DNA from: Blastococcus colisei
GTDB lineage: Bacteria; Actinomycetota; Actinomycetes; Mycobacteriales; Geodermatophilaceae
Assembly (NCBI RefSeq): GCF_006717095.1
Contig: NZ_VFQE01000001.1
Coordinates: forward strand, 2,356,001 to 2,420,000
Direction: 5' to 3'
DNA: 64,000 bases
Of this stretch, positions 1-8,056 are shown piece after piece. The translations under genes and the position numbers were made by a program. The notes under the pieces are model-generated. The model was not told the origin of the DNA. It saw nothing but the letters and a program-made list of their open reading frames with translations, and did not search any database. The stretch's first letter is position 1. Each line of letters starts with the position of its first letter.

Positions 1-494
1 CGACCGGGCAGCGACAGGCACCGGGCCGCGCGCTCCTGCCCCGTCCGTCCACGCTGGACGGCCGCACCGTCGGGCTGCTCGACATCAGCAAGGCCCGCGG
101 CGACGTCGTCCTCGACCGGCTGGAGCAGCTGTTGACCGCGGACGGGGTCCATGTGCGCCGGTACCGCAAGCCGACGTTCGCCCGCACCGCCCCGGTCGAC
201 CTGCGGCACGAGATCGCCGAGCAGTGCGAGGTGGTGATCGAGGCGCTCGCCGATTAGGGCTCGTGCACGTCGTGCAGTGTGCACGACATCGCCGATCTCG
301 AACGCCGCGGCGTGGTGGCCCTCTTCCTCGCCAGCGAGGCCTTCGCCGAGGCCGCGCGCGTGCAGGGCGAGGCGCTCGGCTTCCCCGCCCCGTTCGTGCT
401 GGTGCCCCACCCGGTCCAGGACCGGACCGACGACGAGCTGCGCGCCACCGCCGAGCAGGTCTACCCCGACGTGGTCGCCGCGCTGACGGCGTAG
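1..494 (+). CDS. UGSC-family selenoprotein, C-terminal part, with UAG as the Sec codon
   Basis: The 5' end lies outside the window; the frame is open from base 3. Reading gives a lead-in ending in ALAD, then UAG at 255-257, then GSCTSCSVHD and about 70 more residues to a stop UAG at 492-494. Replacing the UAG by selenocysteine yields D-U-G-S-C-x-x-C-S-V-H-D, the hallmark of UGSC-family (seleno)proteins. Both flanks are family-like: the upstream part has a GLLD-x-S-K-A motif and the downstream part a VPHPV motif. A stop here would leave two pieces with no good start for the second. The molecular function of the family is not known; a thiol/selenol redox role is inferred from the U-x-x-C-type motif. 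An 8-bp hairpin starts 3 bases after the UAG. UAG-encoded Sec is documented in Geodermatophilus and Blastococcus, which this DNA resembles. Confidence 0.85.
255..286 (+). promoter_or_regulatory. Candidate bacterial SECIS hairpin after UAG of the UGSC gene
   Basis: UAG is at 255-257. The arms TCGTGCAC (261-268) and GTGCACGA (279-286) are perfect 8-bp inverted repeats enclosing a 10-base loop that begins with GU. The stem begins three bases downstream of the Sec codon, where bacterial SECIS elements sit so that SelB can bind the mRNA. It lies inside the coding sequence, as bacterial SECIS do. The hairpin is seen; the SelB-binding role is inferred. Confidence 0.6.
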
Positions 495-499
495 GAGGG

Positions 500-901
500 T
501 CAGTCCCGCCGGGTGCGCCGCAACCAGCCGCCGCCGAACAGCGCCAGGAGCACGAGGAGGGGTTGGAAGAACAGCCGGACGAGTCGCTTCCGGTCCGTGT
601 CGAGGCCGAAGGCGTCGGTGCCCTCGAGGTACTGGGCGACGTTGCCCGGGAAGACCACCACGAAGAACGCCGCCAGCAGCGCTCCGACGAGCCGCCGCTT
701 CTTCGGGAAGACGATGAAGGACGCGCCCAGAACGATCTCGGCGACGCCGGAGCCGAGCACCGTGAGGTCCTCGTCGAGGGGGAACCAGGCGGGCACCTGG
801 GCCTGGAACTCCTGCCGCTGGACCGTCAGGTGGGCCACCCCCGCGCCCACCATGGCCGCGCCGAGCAGGAGACGGGCAGCGGTGCGGGCGACGGAAGCCA
901 C
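500..901 (-). CDS. DoxX-like small membrane protein
   Basis: 133 residues from a GTG start. There are four hydrophobic stretches: residues about 6-25, 45-62, 70-88 and 108-127. The G-A-G-V-A-H-L near the N-terminus and the spacing of the helices fit DoxX/DoxX-like quinol-oxidase-associated membrane proteins. The family is usually 120-150 residues and is linked to thiosulfate:quinone or redox-stress functions, but no specific substrate can be read here. It converges with the selenoprotein gene with a 5-base gap, and it lies downstream of the monooxygenase gene on the same strand (52-base gap), so it may be read through from that promoter. Confidence 0.7.
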   Translation of the reverse strand: MASVARTAARLLLGAAMVGAGVAHLTVQRQEFQAQVPAWFPLDEDLTVLGSGVAEIVLGASFIVFPKKRRLVGALLAAFFVVVFPGNVAQYLEGTDAFGLDTDRKRLVRLFFQPLLVLLALFGGGWLRRTRRD

Positions 902-953
902 GGCCGCACCGTAGCCGGGCGGGCCGGCGCGCCCCGCTGACGGCCGTCCGCCC

Positions 954-2900
954 CTACCGGGCGTCGACCAGGATGCCCGCCAGGAAGTCCGCCAGCTCGT
1001 CGTGCGCGTCCAGGGGCAGCACGTGGGCGACGTACTGGTCCGGCCGGACGACGACGACGCAGCCCGCGTCCCGGTCGATCCCGCGCAGGTCGAAGATGTC
1101 GCCGGCCGCGGGGTCGGGGCAGAAGGCCTTCTCGTAGTCGACCAGGCCGAACCGTCCCTTCCTCGGCTGCAGGACCGCCGGCATCGCGTCGACGGGCAGG
1201 TCCCGGTGCCCCTGCTGGAAGACGGCGCGGACGTCGATGACCGAGTCCGGGTCGGCCCCGGCCGGCGTGTGCCGCGCGATCGGGGACTTCTCCGACACCA
1301 GGAAGTCGCACAGTGCCCGGGCCCGTGAGTCCGGGCTCGCCGGGTCCGACCGGTCGGCGAAGACGTAGAGCCGCCAGGCGCCGTCGGCCCGGGCGACGTG
1401 GCCCAGCTGCACCGGTTTGGCGTCGGCCAGGCGGACGACCGGAGCGGAGTGGAAGCGCATGCCGACCGGGAGGCCCCGCGCCAGGTCCTGGAACTCCGGA
1501 GAAGCGGTGATCATCGACGGCGCGTACCGGGTGGCGACGCCCGCGGTGAAGCGCCCCTGGGCGGCGAAGTACCGCTGGAATCTCTCCGGATCGATATCCT
1601 CGTCATCGCCGCTGTCACCTCCCTCCTTCGGGGCCGCGCTGAACATCCGGGAGAACTCGCGGTCGAACGCGATGAGCTCGGCCGCGACCTCCTGGCGCTC
1701 CGCGGAGTAGGTGTGCAGCAGGTCGGGCACGGCCGTCCCCCGGAGCACGGCGGCCAGTTTCCAGCCGAGGTTCCAGGCGTCGGCCATCGACACGTTCATG
1801 CCCTGACCGGCCTTGGCGCTGTGCGTGTGACAGGCGTCGCCCGCGATGAAGACGTGCGGGTGGCGGGAAGGGGTCTCCGCGGCCGGCACGTCGTCGAACT
1901 TGTCGCACAGCCGCTGGCCGATCTCGTACACCGACCACCAGCCGACGTCCTTCACCTCGATGGTGTACGGATGCAGGATCCGGTTCGCGACCGCGGCGAG
2001 CTTCTCCGGCGTGACGCTGCGGTTCTCCAGCATGTCCCGGTCCCTGACCGCGTCGAGCTCGAGGTAGATCCGCACCAGGTAGCCACCCTCGCGGGGAATG
2101 ATCAGGACGCTGCCCTGATCCGCCGAGACGGCCGCCTTGAGGCGGATGTCGGGGAAGTCGGTGACGGCCAGGACGTCCATGACGCCCCATGTCTGGTTCG
2201 TCAGGTCGCCGACCAGTTCGCGACCGATCGCCGTCCGGACGCCGCTGCGCGCGCCGTCGCAGCCGACGACGTACCTGGCGCGCACCGTCGAGGTCCGGCC
2301 GGTCTCCCGGAAGTCCGCCAGGTGCTGCAGCGTGACGGTCACCGGGTGCTCGGACTCGCCACTGGGATCGACGGTGAGTTCACTGGCGTGCAGTCCGTAG
2401 TGCGGTCGCAGCCGGCTGGCCGACCGTTCCATGGAGCCGCGCAGGTAGGCGAGCATCCGGGCCTGGTTGACGATGACGTGCGGCATCTCCGACAGGCCGT
2501 CCTCGACGTCCTGGATCCGCCCGGTCCGCGTGATCCTCGACCGGTCATCCGGATCCGGCCGCCAGAAGGAGACCTCGTTGACCCAGTAGCCCTCGGCGAT
2601 CAGCTGGTCGGCCAGCCCGAACGCCTCGAACATCTCCACGGTGCGGCAGGCGACCCCGTCGGCCTGGCCCACCTCGAGCGGACCGTCCCGGCGGTCGATG
2701 ACCATGGTCGTGACGTCGGGGAAGTTGGCCAGCTGGGCGGCCAGGACGAGACCGGCCGGGCCGCACCCCACGATGAGGACGTCGACCTCCTCGGGCAGGC
2801 CCTCCGGCCGGTCGGCGACCGACGGGTGCGGCTCCTCGAGGAACGGGTCGCCGGGCCGGTAGCCGTCGAGGTAGAACTGCACGCTTCGTTCCCCTGACAT
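954..2900 (-). CDS. FAD-dependent aromatic-ring monooxygenase (phenol / 3-hydroxybenzoate hydroxylase family)
   Basis: 648 residues, class A flavoprotein monooxygenase. Near residues 40-50 is the Rossmann GxGxxG motif (GCGPAG), followed by an acidic-end strand (VIDRRDG). The DG motif (VGCDGARSGVR) lies at about 215 and the second FAD motif (IAGDACHTHSAKAGQGMN) at about 350. A C-terminal thioredoxin-like domain (about 470-648) is typical of phenol 2-monooxygenase and MobA 3-hydroxybenzoate 4-monooxygenase, whose length (about 640) matches. It would insert one oxygen atom into a phenolic ring using NAD(P)H. Its ATG is directly next to an inverted repeat, and the divergent IclR gene suggests local control. 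The exact substrate cannot be assigned from sequence. Confidence 0.9.
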   Translation of the reverse strand: MSGERSVQFYLDGYRPGDPFLEEPHPSVADRPEGLPEEVDVLIVGCGPAGLVLAAQLANFPDVTTMVIDRRDGPLEVGQADGVACRTVEMFEAFGLADQLIAEGYWVNEVSFWRPDPDDRSRITRTGRIQDVEDGLSEMPHVIVNQARMLAYLRGSMERSASRLRPHYGLHASELTVDPSGESEHPVTVTLQHLADFRETGRTSTVRARYVVGCDGARSGVRTAIGRELVGDLTNQTWGVMDVLAVTDFPDIRLKAAVSADQGSVLIIPREGGYLVRIYLELDAVRDRDMLENRSVTPEKLAAVANRILHPYTIEVKDVGWWSVYEIGQRLCDKFDDVPAAETPSRHPHVFIAGDACHTHSAKAGQGMNVSMADAWNLGWKLAAVLRGTAVPDLLHTYSAERQEVAAELIAFDREFSRMFSAAPKEGGDSGDDEDIDPERFQRYFAAQGRFTAGVATRYAPSMITASPEFQDLARGLPVGMRFHSAPVVRLADAKPVQLGHVARADGAWRLYVFADRSDPASPDSRARALCDFLVSEKSPIARHTPAGADPDSVIDVRAVFQQGHRDLPVDAMPAVLQPRKGRFGLVDYEKAFCPDPAAGDIFDLRGIDRDAGCVVVVRPDQYVAHVLPLDAHDELADFLAGILVDAR

Positions 2901-2927
2901 CCGTCGGTGTGATGGCGCTCCCGACGG
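2901..2927. promoter_or_regulatory. Candidate IclR operator between divergent genes
   Basis: CCGTCGG (2901-2907) and CCGACGG (2921-2927) form a perfect 7-bp inverted repeat with a 13-base spacer. It abuts the ATG of the monooxygenase gene and lies upstream of the IclR start. IclR regulators commonly bind palindromes in such divergent gaps. The repeat is seen; binding is inferred. Confidence 0.4.
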
Positions 2928-2965
2928 TGCCTCACCTCTCGCAGGACGGGATAGCCTTTTCTGCA

Positions 2966-3706
2966 GTGAAGAACCGACCTGCGTACGCGATCGCCTCGGT
3001 CGACTCCGCGCTGCTCCTGGCGAGCCTGCTGCAGCAGGAGGGGGCCATGCGGGTCACCGACGTCGCCGCGCGCCTGGGGGTGTCGGTGTCGACGGCCCAC
3101 CGCCTGCTGGGCATGCTCGTCTACCGGGACTTCGCCGAGCAGCTGCCGGACCGCCGGTACGCCGCCGGGCCGGTCCTGCGCCGTGGACCGGTGCAGCAGG
3201 CGTCGGTCGCCCGGTTGCGCGAAGTCGCCCTGCCACACCTGCGCGGACTGGTCGAGGCGGTAGGGGAGACCGCGAACGTGATGGTGCTGGCCGGCCCGGA
3301 CGTCCGGTTCGTCGCGACGGTCGAGAGCGACCAGGTGCTGCGGGTCGGCGACCGAACCGGCCGGACGCTGCCGGCCCACCTCAGCTCGGGCGGCAAGGCG
3401 GTGCTGGCCACGCTGGACGACGAACGGCTCGCCGCCGTCGTGGCATCCCTGGACGCGGCCGTTGCGGTGCGGCTGGAGCGCGAGCTGCGTACCGTCCGGC
3501 GCCGGGGGGTCGCGGTCAACGACCAGGAGACCGAGGCGGGGCTGACGGCGGTGGGGGTCGCCGTCCCGCCCTCGGGCGGGGTCACCGGCGCCGCCCTCTC
3601 CGTGGCCGCGCCCTCGGCCCGGTACTCCCGGGATCGGTTGCCGGTCTGGAAGGAAGCGCTGGCCGAGGCTGCCGGCGGCATCGCACGCGATCTGGGCGAC
3701 GGCTGA
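2966..3706 (+). CDS. IclR-family transcriptional regulator
   Basis: 246 residues from GTG at 2966. A more upstream ATG at 2909 exists but would run through the palindromic spacer, and homology-like sequence begins at KNRPAYAIASVDSAL. The N-terminal winged helix is at residues about 12-70 (RVTDVAARLGVSVSTAHRLLGML). The C-terminal ligand-binding domain has the family hallmark LPAHLSSGGKAVLA and a late segment GVAVNDQETEAGLTAVGV. It is divergent from the aromatic monooxygenase, so it most likely controls that gene in response to an aromatic acid. Known IclR regulators of aromatic catabolism act this way; the ligand here is unknown. Confidence 0.92.
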   Translation: MKNRPAYAIASVDSALLLASLLQQEGAMRVTDVAARLGVSVSTAHRLLGMLVYRDFAEQLPDRRYAAGPVLRRGPVQQASVARLREVALPHLRGLVEAVGETANVMVLAGPDVRFVATVESDQVLRVGDRTGRTLPAHLSSGGKAVLATLDDERLAAVVASLDAAVAVRLERELRTVRRRGVAVNDQETEAGLTAVGVAVPPSGGVTGAALSVAAPSARYSRDRLPVWKEALAEAAGGIARDLGDG

Positions 3707-3769
3707 CCGGGGACCTCGACGCCGCCGTCCGTGACCGGAGGCTGCGCGCGTCCTGCGACGGGTGGCACC

Positions 3770-4657
3770 ATGCCGACCATGGCATCGACACGGGTGCCGG
3801 CCGAGCGCGGCGGCACGGCATTCGTCCTCGGTGGCGGGGGAGTGCTCGGCGCGGCCGAGGTCGGGATGTTGCGAGCCCTGCTCGAGCGCGAGATCAGCCC
3901 GGACCTGATCGTGGGCACCTCGGTCGGCGCGATCAACGGCGCGCTCGTCGCCGCCGACCCCACCCTGAACGGGGTGCAGCGGTTGCGCGGGCTGTGGGAG
4001 GAGCTGACCTCCCAGGGCATCTTCGCCGGGTCCGTGCTGGCCCGTGTGGGCACCCTGGTACGGACCCGCACCCACCTGCATCCGCGGGAGCCACTCCGGG
4101 ACCTGCTCACGGAGCATCTGCCGGTGCAGACCTTCGCCGAGCTGCCGGTTCCCTTCCAGTGCGTCGCAGCCAGCATCGAGCGGGCCGCCGAGCACTGGTT
4201 CACCGACGGTTCGCTGAGCGAGGCGGTTCTCGCGTCCTGCGCGGTTCCCGGGCTGCTGCCGCCGGCAGAGATCGACGGTGAGCACTACCTGGACGGGGGG
4301 CTGGTGCACAGCATCCCGGTCGGCCGGGCGGTCGCCCTCGGCGCCGACACGATCTACGTCCTGCACGTGGGGCGGATCGACCGTCCGCTGCGCCCGCCGG
4401 CGAGGCCGTGGGAGGTCGCGCTGGTCGCCTTCGAGATCGCCCGGCGACATCGGTTCGCCGCCGACCTGGCCGCGCTGCCACCGGACGTCACCCTGCACGT
4501 GCTGCCTTCAGGTGAGCAGTCCGCCCCTGCGGCCGGAGACCTGCGGAACGTGCGCTACCGCGACCTCTCCGGCGTGCCCGACCGGATCGAGCGGGCGTAT
4601 GTCGCGGCCGCCGGCTACCTGGACCGGTCCGGCGCGTCCGAGGACGGGGCGGCCTGA
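3770..4657 (+). CDS. Patatin-like phospholipase
   Basis: 295 residues from ATG 3770 (ATG 3779 is an alternative). Patatin fold markers are all present: the glycine-rich oxyanion motif GGGGVLGAAEVG near residue 18, the nucleophile elbow G-T-S-V-G (Ser of the Ser-Asp dyad) near 50, and the Asp in D-G-G near 170. The size and motif set fit bacterial RssA/YchK-like lipid acyl hydrolases. It is followed after one base by an acyltransferase gene, so the pair may remodel membrane lipids. The substrate is not determinable. Confidence 0.9.
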   Translation: MPTMASTRVPAERGGTAFVLGGGGVLGAAEVGMLRALLEREISPDLIVGTSVGAINGALVAADPTLNGVQRLRGLWEELTSQGIFAGSVLARVGTLVRTRTHLHPREPLRDLLTEHLPVQTFAELPVPFQCVAASIERAAEHWFTDGSLSEAVLASCAVPGLLPPAEIDGEHYLDGGLVHSIPVGRAVALGADTIYVLHVGRIDRPLRPPARPWEVALVAFEIARRHRFAADLAALPPDVTLHVLPSGEQSAPAAGDLRNVRYRDLSGVPDRIERAYVAAAGYLDRSGASEDGAA

Positions 4658-4658
4658 G

Positions 4659-5738
4659 GTGCTGCCTCCCCGTCGCGTGCGCCGGTTCACCGGACCGCTG
4701 CTCATCGGTGTGCTGGTGGCGGCGGTCATCTCGCTGCCGGTGCTCGTGCTCGTGGCGGTGGTCGCCTCGGTGTGGCTGCCGGGGCGCTGGTACGCGCTGC
4801 GGCTGCTGTTCTTCGCGCTCGTGTACCTGGCGCTCGAAGTGGTCGCACTCGTGGCCGCGGCGGTCCTGTGGACGCTCAGCGGCTTCGGTCGCCGGTCGGA
4901 CCATCCGGCCTACCGGCGGGCGCACTACACCATGCTGCGCCTGCTGCTCGACGTGCTCATGCGGGTGGCGCAGCGGCTGTTCGCCCTGCGGCTGGTCACC
5001 GACGGCGAATCCTGGACGCCGCTGGACGACGGAAAGCCCGGTTCGACGAACGCCATGGTGGTGCTCTCCCGCCACGCCGGCCCGGGGGACTCGTTCCTGC
5101 TCGTGCACACGCTGATGAACCGGGACCACCTGCGCCGACCGCGGATCGTGCTCAAGGACGTGCTGCAGATCGACCCGTTGCTCGACGTCTACCTCAACCG
5201 GTTGCCGAACCACTTCGTCACAGCAGATCCCGGTGCGGGCCGGAACTCCGCGGATGCGATCGCCGACCTGGCCCGCGGCCTGGGCGAGGAGGACGCCCTG
5301 CTGATCTTCCCCGAGGGTGCGAACTTCACCCCGCAGCGTCGATTCCGGGCCATCCAGCGACTGCGGAACCGGGGACTGGTGCGCGCAGTGCGCCGCGCCG
5401 AGGCGATGCGGCACGTGCTGCCCCCGCGTCCGGCCGGGGTCACCGCGGCGCTGCGGGCGGCTCCACACGCCGACATCGTCTTCGTCGCGCACACCGGACT
5501 GGAGCACCTGAGCACGCTGCGGGACTTGTGGCGCGGTCTGCCGATGGACAAGACCCTCCACCTGCGCTGGTGGTTCGTACCGGCTGCCGACGTGCCGCGC
5601 GAGGAGACCGAGCAGACCGATTGGCTCTACCACTGGTGGGAGACCATGGACGACTGGATCGACGCCACGCGGCACCAGGAAGCCGAGTGGGCCGCTGCTC
5701 GCGAGCAGCCGGGGATCAGGGCCAGCCCTTCTCGTTGA
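4659..5738 (+). CDS. Glycerolipid-type acyltransferase, membrane-anchored
   Basis: 359 residues, GTG start one base after the patatin stop. Two hydrophobic segments (about 13-38 and 42-70) anchor the protein. The acyltransferase block I motif H-x4-D is seen as SRHAGPGD near 135, and block III as FPEG near 220, as in 1-acylglycerol-3-phosphate acyltransferases (PlsC family). The C-terminal half also has a W-rich segment. It likely transfers an acyl group to a lysophospholipid or related acceptor, possibly re-acylating the products of the upstream patatin. Its 3' end overlaps the converging SDR gene by 23 bases. Confidence 0.8.
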   Translation: MLPPRRVRRFTGPLLIGVLVAAVISLPVLVLVAVVASVWLPGRWYALRLLFFALVYLALEVVALVAAAVLWTLSGFGRRSDHPAYRRAHYTMLRLLLDVLMRVAQRLFALRLVTDGESWTPLDDGKPGSTNAMVVLSRHAGPGDSFLLVHTLMNRDHLRRPRIVLKDVLQIDPLLDVYLNRLPNHFVTADPGAGRNSADAIADLARGLGEEDALLIFPEGANFTPQRRFRAIQRLRNRGLVRAVRRAEAMRHVLPPRPAGVTAALRAAPHADIVFVAHTGLEHLSTLRDLWRGLPMDKTLHLRWWFVPAADVPREETEQTDWLYHWWETMDDWIDATRHQEAEWAAAREQPGIRASPSR

Positions 5739-6483
5739 GCGGCGTCACCGTGACCTGATCGAGCACCAAGCCCTTCGGTGCGGCGATGATCCACGCGATG
5801 AGCTCGGCGATCTGATCCGCCGGTAGCGCGTCCACGTCCGGTTGTTGCGCCTGCGCGCCGTCGGCCGCGCGACGCTCCTCCGCATCCCAGGCGCCCCAGG
5901 AAGTGGCCATGGCACCGGGGTAGAGGACGCACGCCCGGATGCCGTGTGGCTTCCCCTCGGCGGCCAGCGCCTGGGTGAAGCCGGTCAACGCGAACTTCGA
6001 CGAGCAGTAGGCCGCCGCGTTCGCCCACCCGCGCAGCCCGGCCACCGAGGACACGTTGACGATCGTGCCGCCGCCCACCCGGCGCATGTGTGCGAACACG
6101 GCCTTGCTCAGCAGGAACGGGGCGCGCAGGTTGACGTCGAGAACGCGGTCCCAGTCCGACACCGTCGTCTCCTCGACCGGGCCGGGAACGTCGGTAGCGG
6201 CCGCGTTGATCAGGGCATCGGCCCGTCCCCAGACACTGATCACATGGTCGACGGCGGCCTGCGCCGCTGACGCGTCGGCGAGGTCGACCGGCCGGCTCAG
6301 TGCCGACCCCCCGCTCTCCTCGATGCTCCGCTCGAGCTCGGACAGGACGCCCGCGTCGCGGGCGAGCAGTGCCACCCGCAGCCCGTCCCGGGCCAGGCGG
6401 ACCGCGGTCGCCCGGCCCAGCCCGCTGCTGGCGCCGGTGACGATGGCCACCGGGCCGGGGTCTGCGCCGCCGGTGCCGGTCAC
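5716..6483 (-). CDS. SDR-family NAD(P)-dependent oxidoreductase
   Basis: 255 residues, the classical short-chain dehydrogenase size. The cofactor motif TGASSGLG is near residue 18, NAA near 92, catalytic Ser in VSSVAGL near 145, and Y-C-S-S-K (YxxxK) near 159. It is the last gene of the minus-strand cluster with the dehalogenases, so it could oxidise a hydroxy-acid or alcohol released by dehalogenation. That role is inference from position. It overlaps the converging acyltransferase gene at the 3' end. Confidence 0.92.
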   Translation of the reverse strand: MTGTGGADPGPVAIVTGASSGLGRATAVRLARDGLRVALLARDAGVLSELERSIEESGGSALSRPVDLADASAAQAAVDHVISVWGRADALINAAATDVPGPVEETTVSDWDRVLDVNLRAPFLLSKAVFAHMRRVGGGTIVNVSSVAGLRGWANAAAYCSSKFALTGFTQALAAEGKPHGIRACVLYPGAMATSWGAWDAEERRAADGAQAQQPDVDALPADQIAELIAWIIAAPKGLVLDQVTVTPLNEKGWP

Positions 6484-6562
6484 GTCGCCTCCCGCAGTCG
6501 ATCGCGTGCGCGACAGGTCAGCTCGGCCCCTGTACCCGTGCCGTGCGTCGTCGGCCGCACGA

Positions 6563-7234
6563 TCAACCCAGCCGGCCGGCGAGATCGGCCAGGCTGGCGG
6601 CCTGCATCGACGGCGGGGTCAGCGACTTCGGATAGGGGACGCCGGTGCGGTCGATCCAGGCCGTTCCCATGCCCGCCCGGGCGGCGCCGTCGATGTCCCA
6701 GGGGTGCACCGCCACGAGCAGCATCTCCGACAGTTCGGTGCCGCAGGTGCGGGCCGCGTACTCGTAGGCACCCCGGGCCGGCTTCCAGATCCCGGCGTCC
6801 TCCACCGACAAGAGCGCGTCGAACAGGTCGCGGATGCCGGCGTCGGTGAACAGCTTCTCCGAGACCTTCGTGGAGCCGTTGGTGAGGGTGACCAGGCGGT
6901 GTCCTGACTCCTTCAGTGACTGCACGCCGTCGGTCACGTCGGGGTGGACGGTCAGCTCGCTGAAGCCGCTCATGACGTGATCGATGGCGGCCTGCTGGTC
7001 CCGGTCGAGGTCCACGCCGTGCAGCACGGTGCGCAGCGCGTCGACGCCCAGGTCGGCGAAGGGGCGATCCGCGCCGGCGGCGGCCAGGCCGAAGCCGTCG
7101 CGCAGCAGGGTCGCGAACCACAGCTGGGCCAGGTGCGAGGGGGCGCCGATGTCGGTGAACCGCTGCGCCATCGGGCTCATGTCGGACAGGGTCTCGTTGA
7201 CGTCGAAGACGATCACGGACGGTGACGTGCTCAT
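6563..7234 (-). CDS. Type II haloacid dehalogenase (HAD superfamily)
   Basis: 223 residues from ATG at 7234; longer reading frames upstream are spurious extensions. The HAD nucleophile motif is F-D-V-N-E-T (Asp11), with motif II T-N-G-S near 115 and the Lys in G-I-W-K-P near 145, then HPWDIDGA near 173. Type II 2-haloacid dehalogenases hydrolyse L-2-haloacids to D-2-hydroxy acids through an aspartyl ester. The FDVNET variant differs from the classical DAYGT form, and many actinobacterial members with it are uncharacterised. It follows the DehI-type gene on the same strand. Confidence 0.85.
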   Translation of the reverse strand: MSTSPSVIVFDVNETLSDMSPMAQRFTDIGAPSHLAQLWFATLLRDGFGLAAAGADRPFADLGVDALRTVLHGVDLDRDQQAAIDHVMSGFSELTVHPDVTDGVQSLKESGHRLVTLTNGSTKVSEKLFTDAGIRDLFDALLSVEDAGIWKPARGAYEYAARTCGTELSEMLLVAVHPWDIDGAARAGMGTAWIDRTGVPYPKSLTPPSMQAASLADLAGRLG

Positions 7235-7290
7235 GCGAGCTCCTGATTGGTGGGGACGGATGTGTGCGCTGGCCGTGGATCCGGGCGGCG

Positions 7291-8028
7291 TCAGCCGGTG
7301 ACGCTGCTGGAGGCGGTGAGGACGAGGACCCGGGGGAGGGTCGTGAGATAGCAGTCCAGGACGCTGGCCATGCCGGGCGCGGCATCGCCGAGCCCGGCTG
7401 CCTGCAGCGCAGGTGGGCTGGCCGCGGACTGCCAGGGCACCCGCCGCGCCGCGTCGAGGGCCCGCTGCCGCAGGTCGTCCGCGGCCGGGCGGGTGGCCGC
7501 CGCCTGGGAGCGCAGTGCCGCCCAGGCCGGCTCCAGCAGACCGCGCCCGGCCAGCGCGCGCCAGATGCTGTTGATCAACGGGGTGTCCAGCGCCTCCCGG
7601 ATCTCCCCGTAGAGCTGCGGAGCAGGAGCATCCCACGGCGAGGGTGCCGGATCGCGGGGCTCGACCGGCCGGGGTTCCGGAGGCTGTCCCGGCGCGGGTG
7701 GCGCCTCCAGCCCGCCGTCGAGCGCCAGCCGCAGGCCGGCGGCCAGCAGCAGCATCCGGCTCAGCGGACCGACGAACTGTGCCAGCGCCTCCCGCACCTC
7801 CTGCTCCGGCGGCGGGATAGCGGCGTCGCGCACGGAGGCGGCGAGCCCGTCCGCCAGCGCGGCGAACTCGGGCTCGGCCTGGACGGGCGCGCCCTGCTCG
7901 TAGGCCAGCACCAGGTAGCCGGGGCACAGCGCCATGGACTTGAAGAGGCTGGGCACGAACGGCATGTCGTCGAGCAGCCGGGCGTAGACCCCGGCGACGA
8001 CGCCGGTCGCCTCGGCCTCCTCGACCAT
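7291..8028 (-). CDS. DehI-family (group I) halocarboxylic acid dehalogenase
   Basis: 245 residues from ATG 8028; in-frame GTG codons further upstream would give a slightly longer N-terminus. The sequence VPSLFKSMA near residue 20 and Y-G-E-I-R-E-A-L-D-T-P-L-I-N-S-I-W near 130 are DehI-type features. The protein is mostly helical with an internal repeat-like organisation. Group I dehalogenases act on D- or both enantiomers of 2-haloacids by direct water attack, unrelated to HAD enzymes. The C-terminal hydrophobic end is unusual. It lies between the alpha/beta hydrolase and the HAD dehalogenase, giving mechanistically distinct dehalogenases side by side. Confidence 0.75.
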   Translation of the reverse strand: MVEEAEATGVVAGVYARLLDDMPFVPSLFKSMALCPGYLVLAYEQGAPVQAEPEFAALADGLAASVRDAAIPPPEQEVREALAQFVGPLSRMLLLAAGLRLALDGGLEAPPAPGQPPEPRPVEPRDPAPSPWDAPAPQLYGEIREALDTPLINSIWRALAGRGLLEPAWAALRSQAAATRPAADDLRQRALDAARRVPWQSAASPPALQAAGLGDAAPGMASVLDCYLTTLPRVLVLTASSSVTG

Positions 8029-8056
8029 GGGGTAGCCGGCGAAGCCGCGGCCGAGG

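Noticed and set aside
279-494. A separate gene for the second half of the UGSC protein starting at 279.
   Set aside because: No ribosome site, and the sequence before 279 back to the UAG belongs to the same conserved motif (UGSCxxCSVHD).
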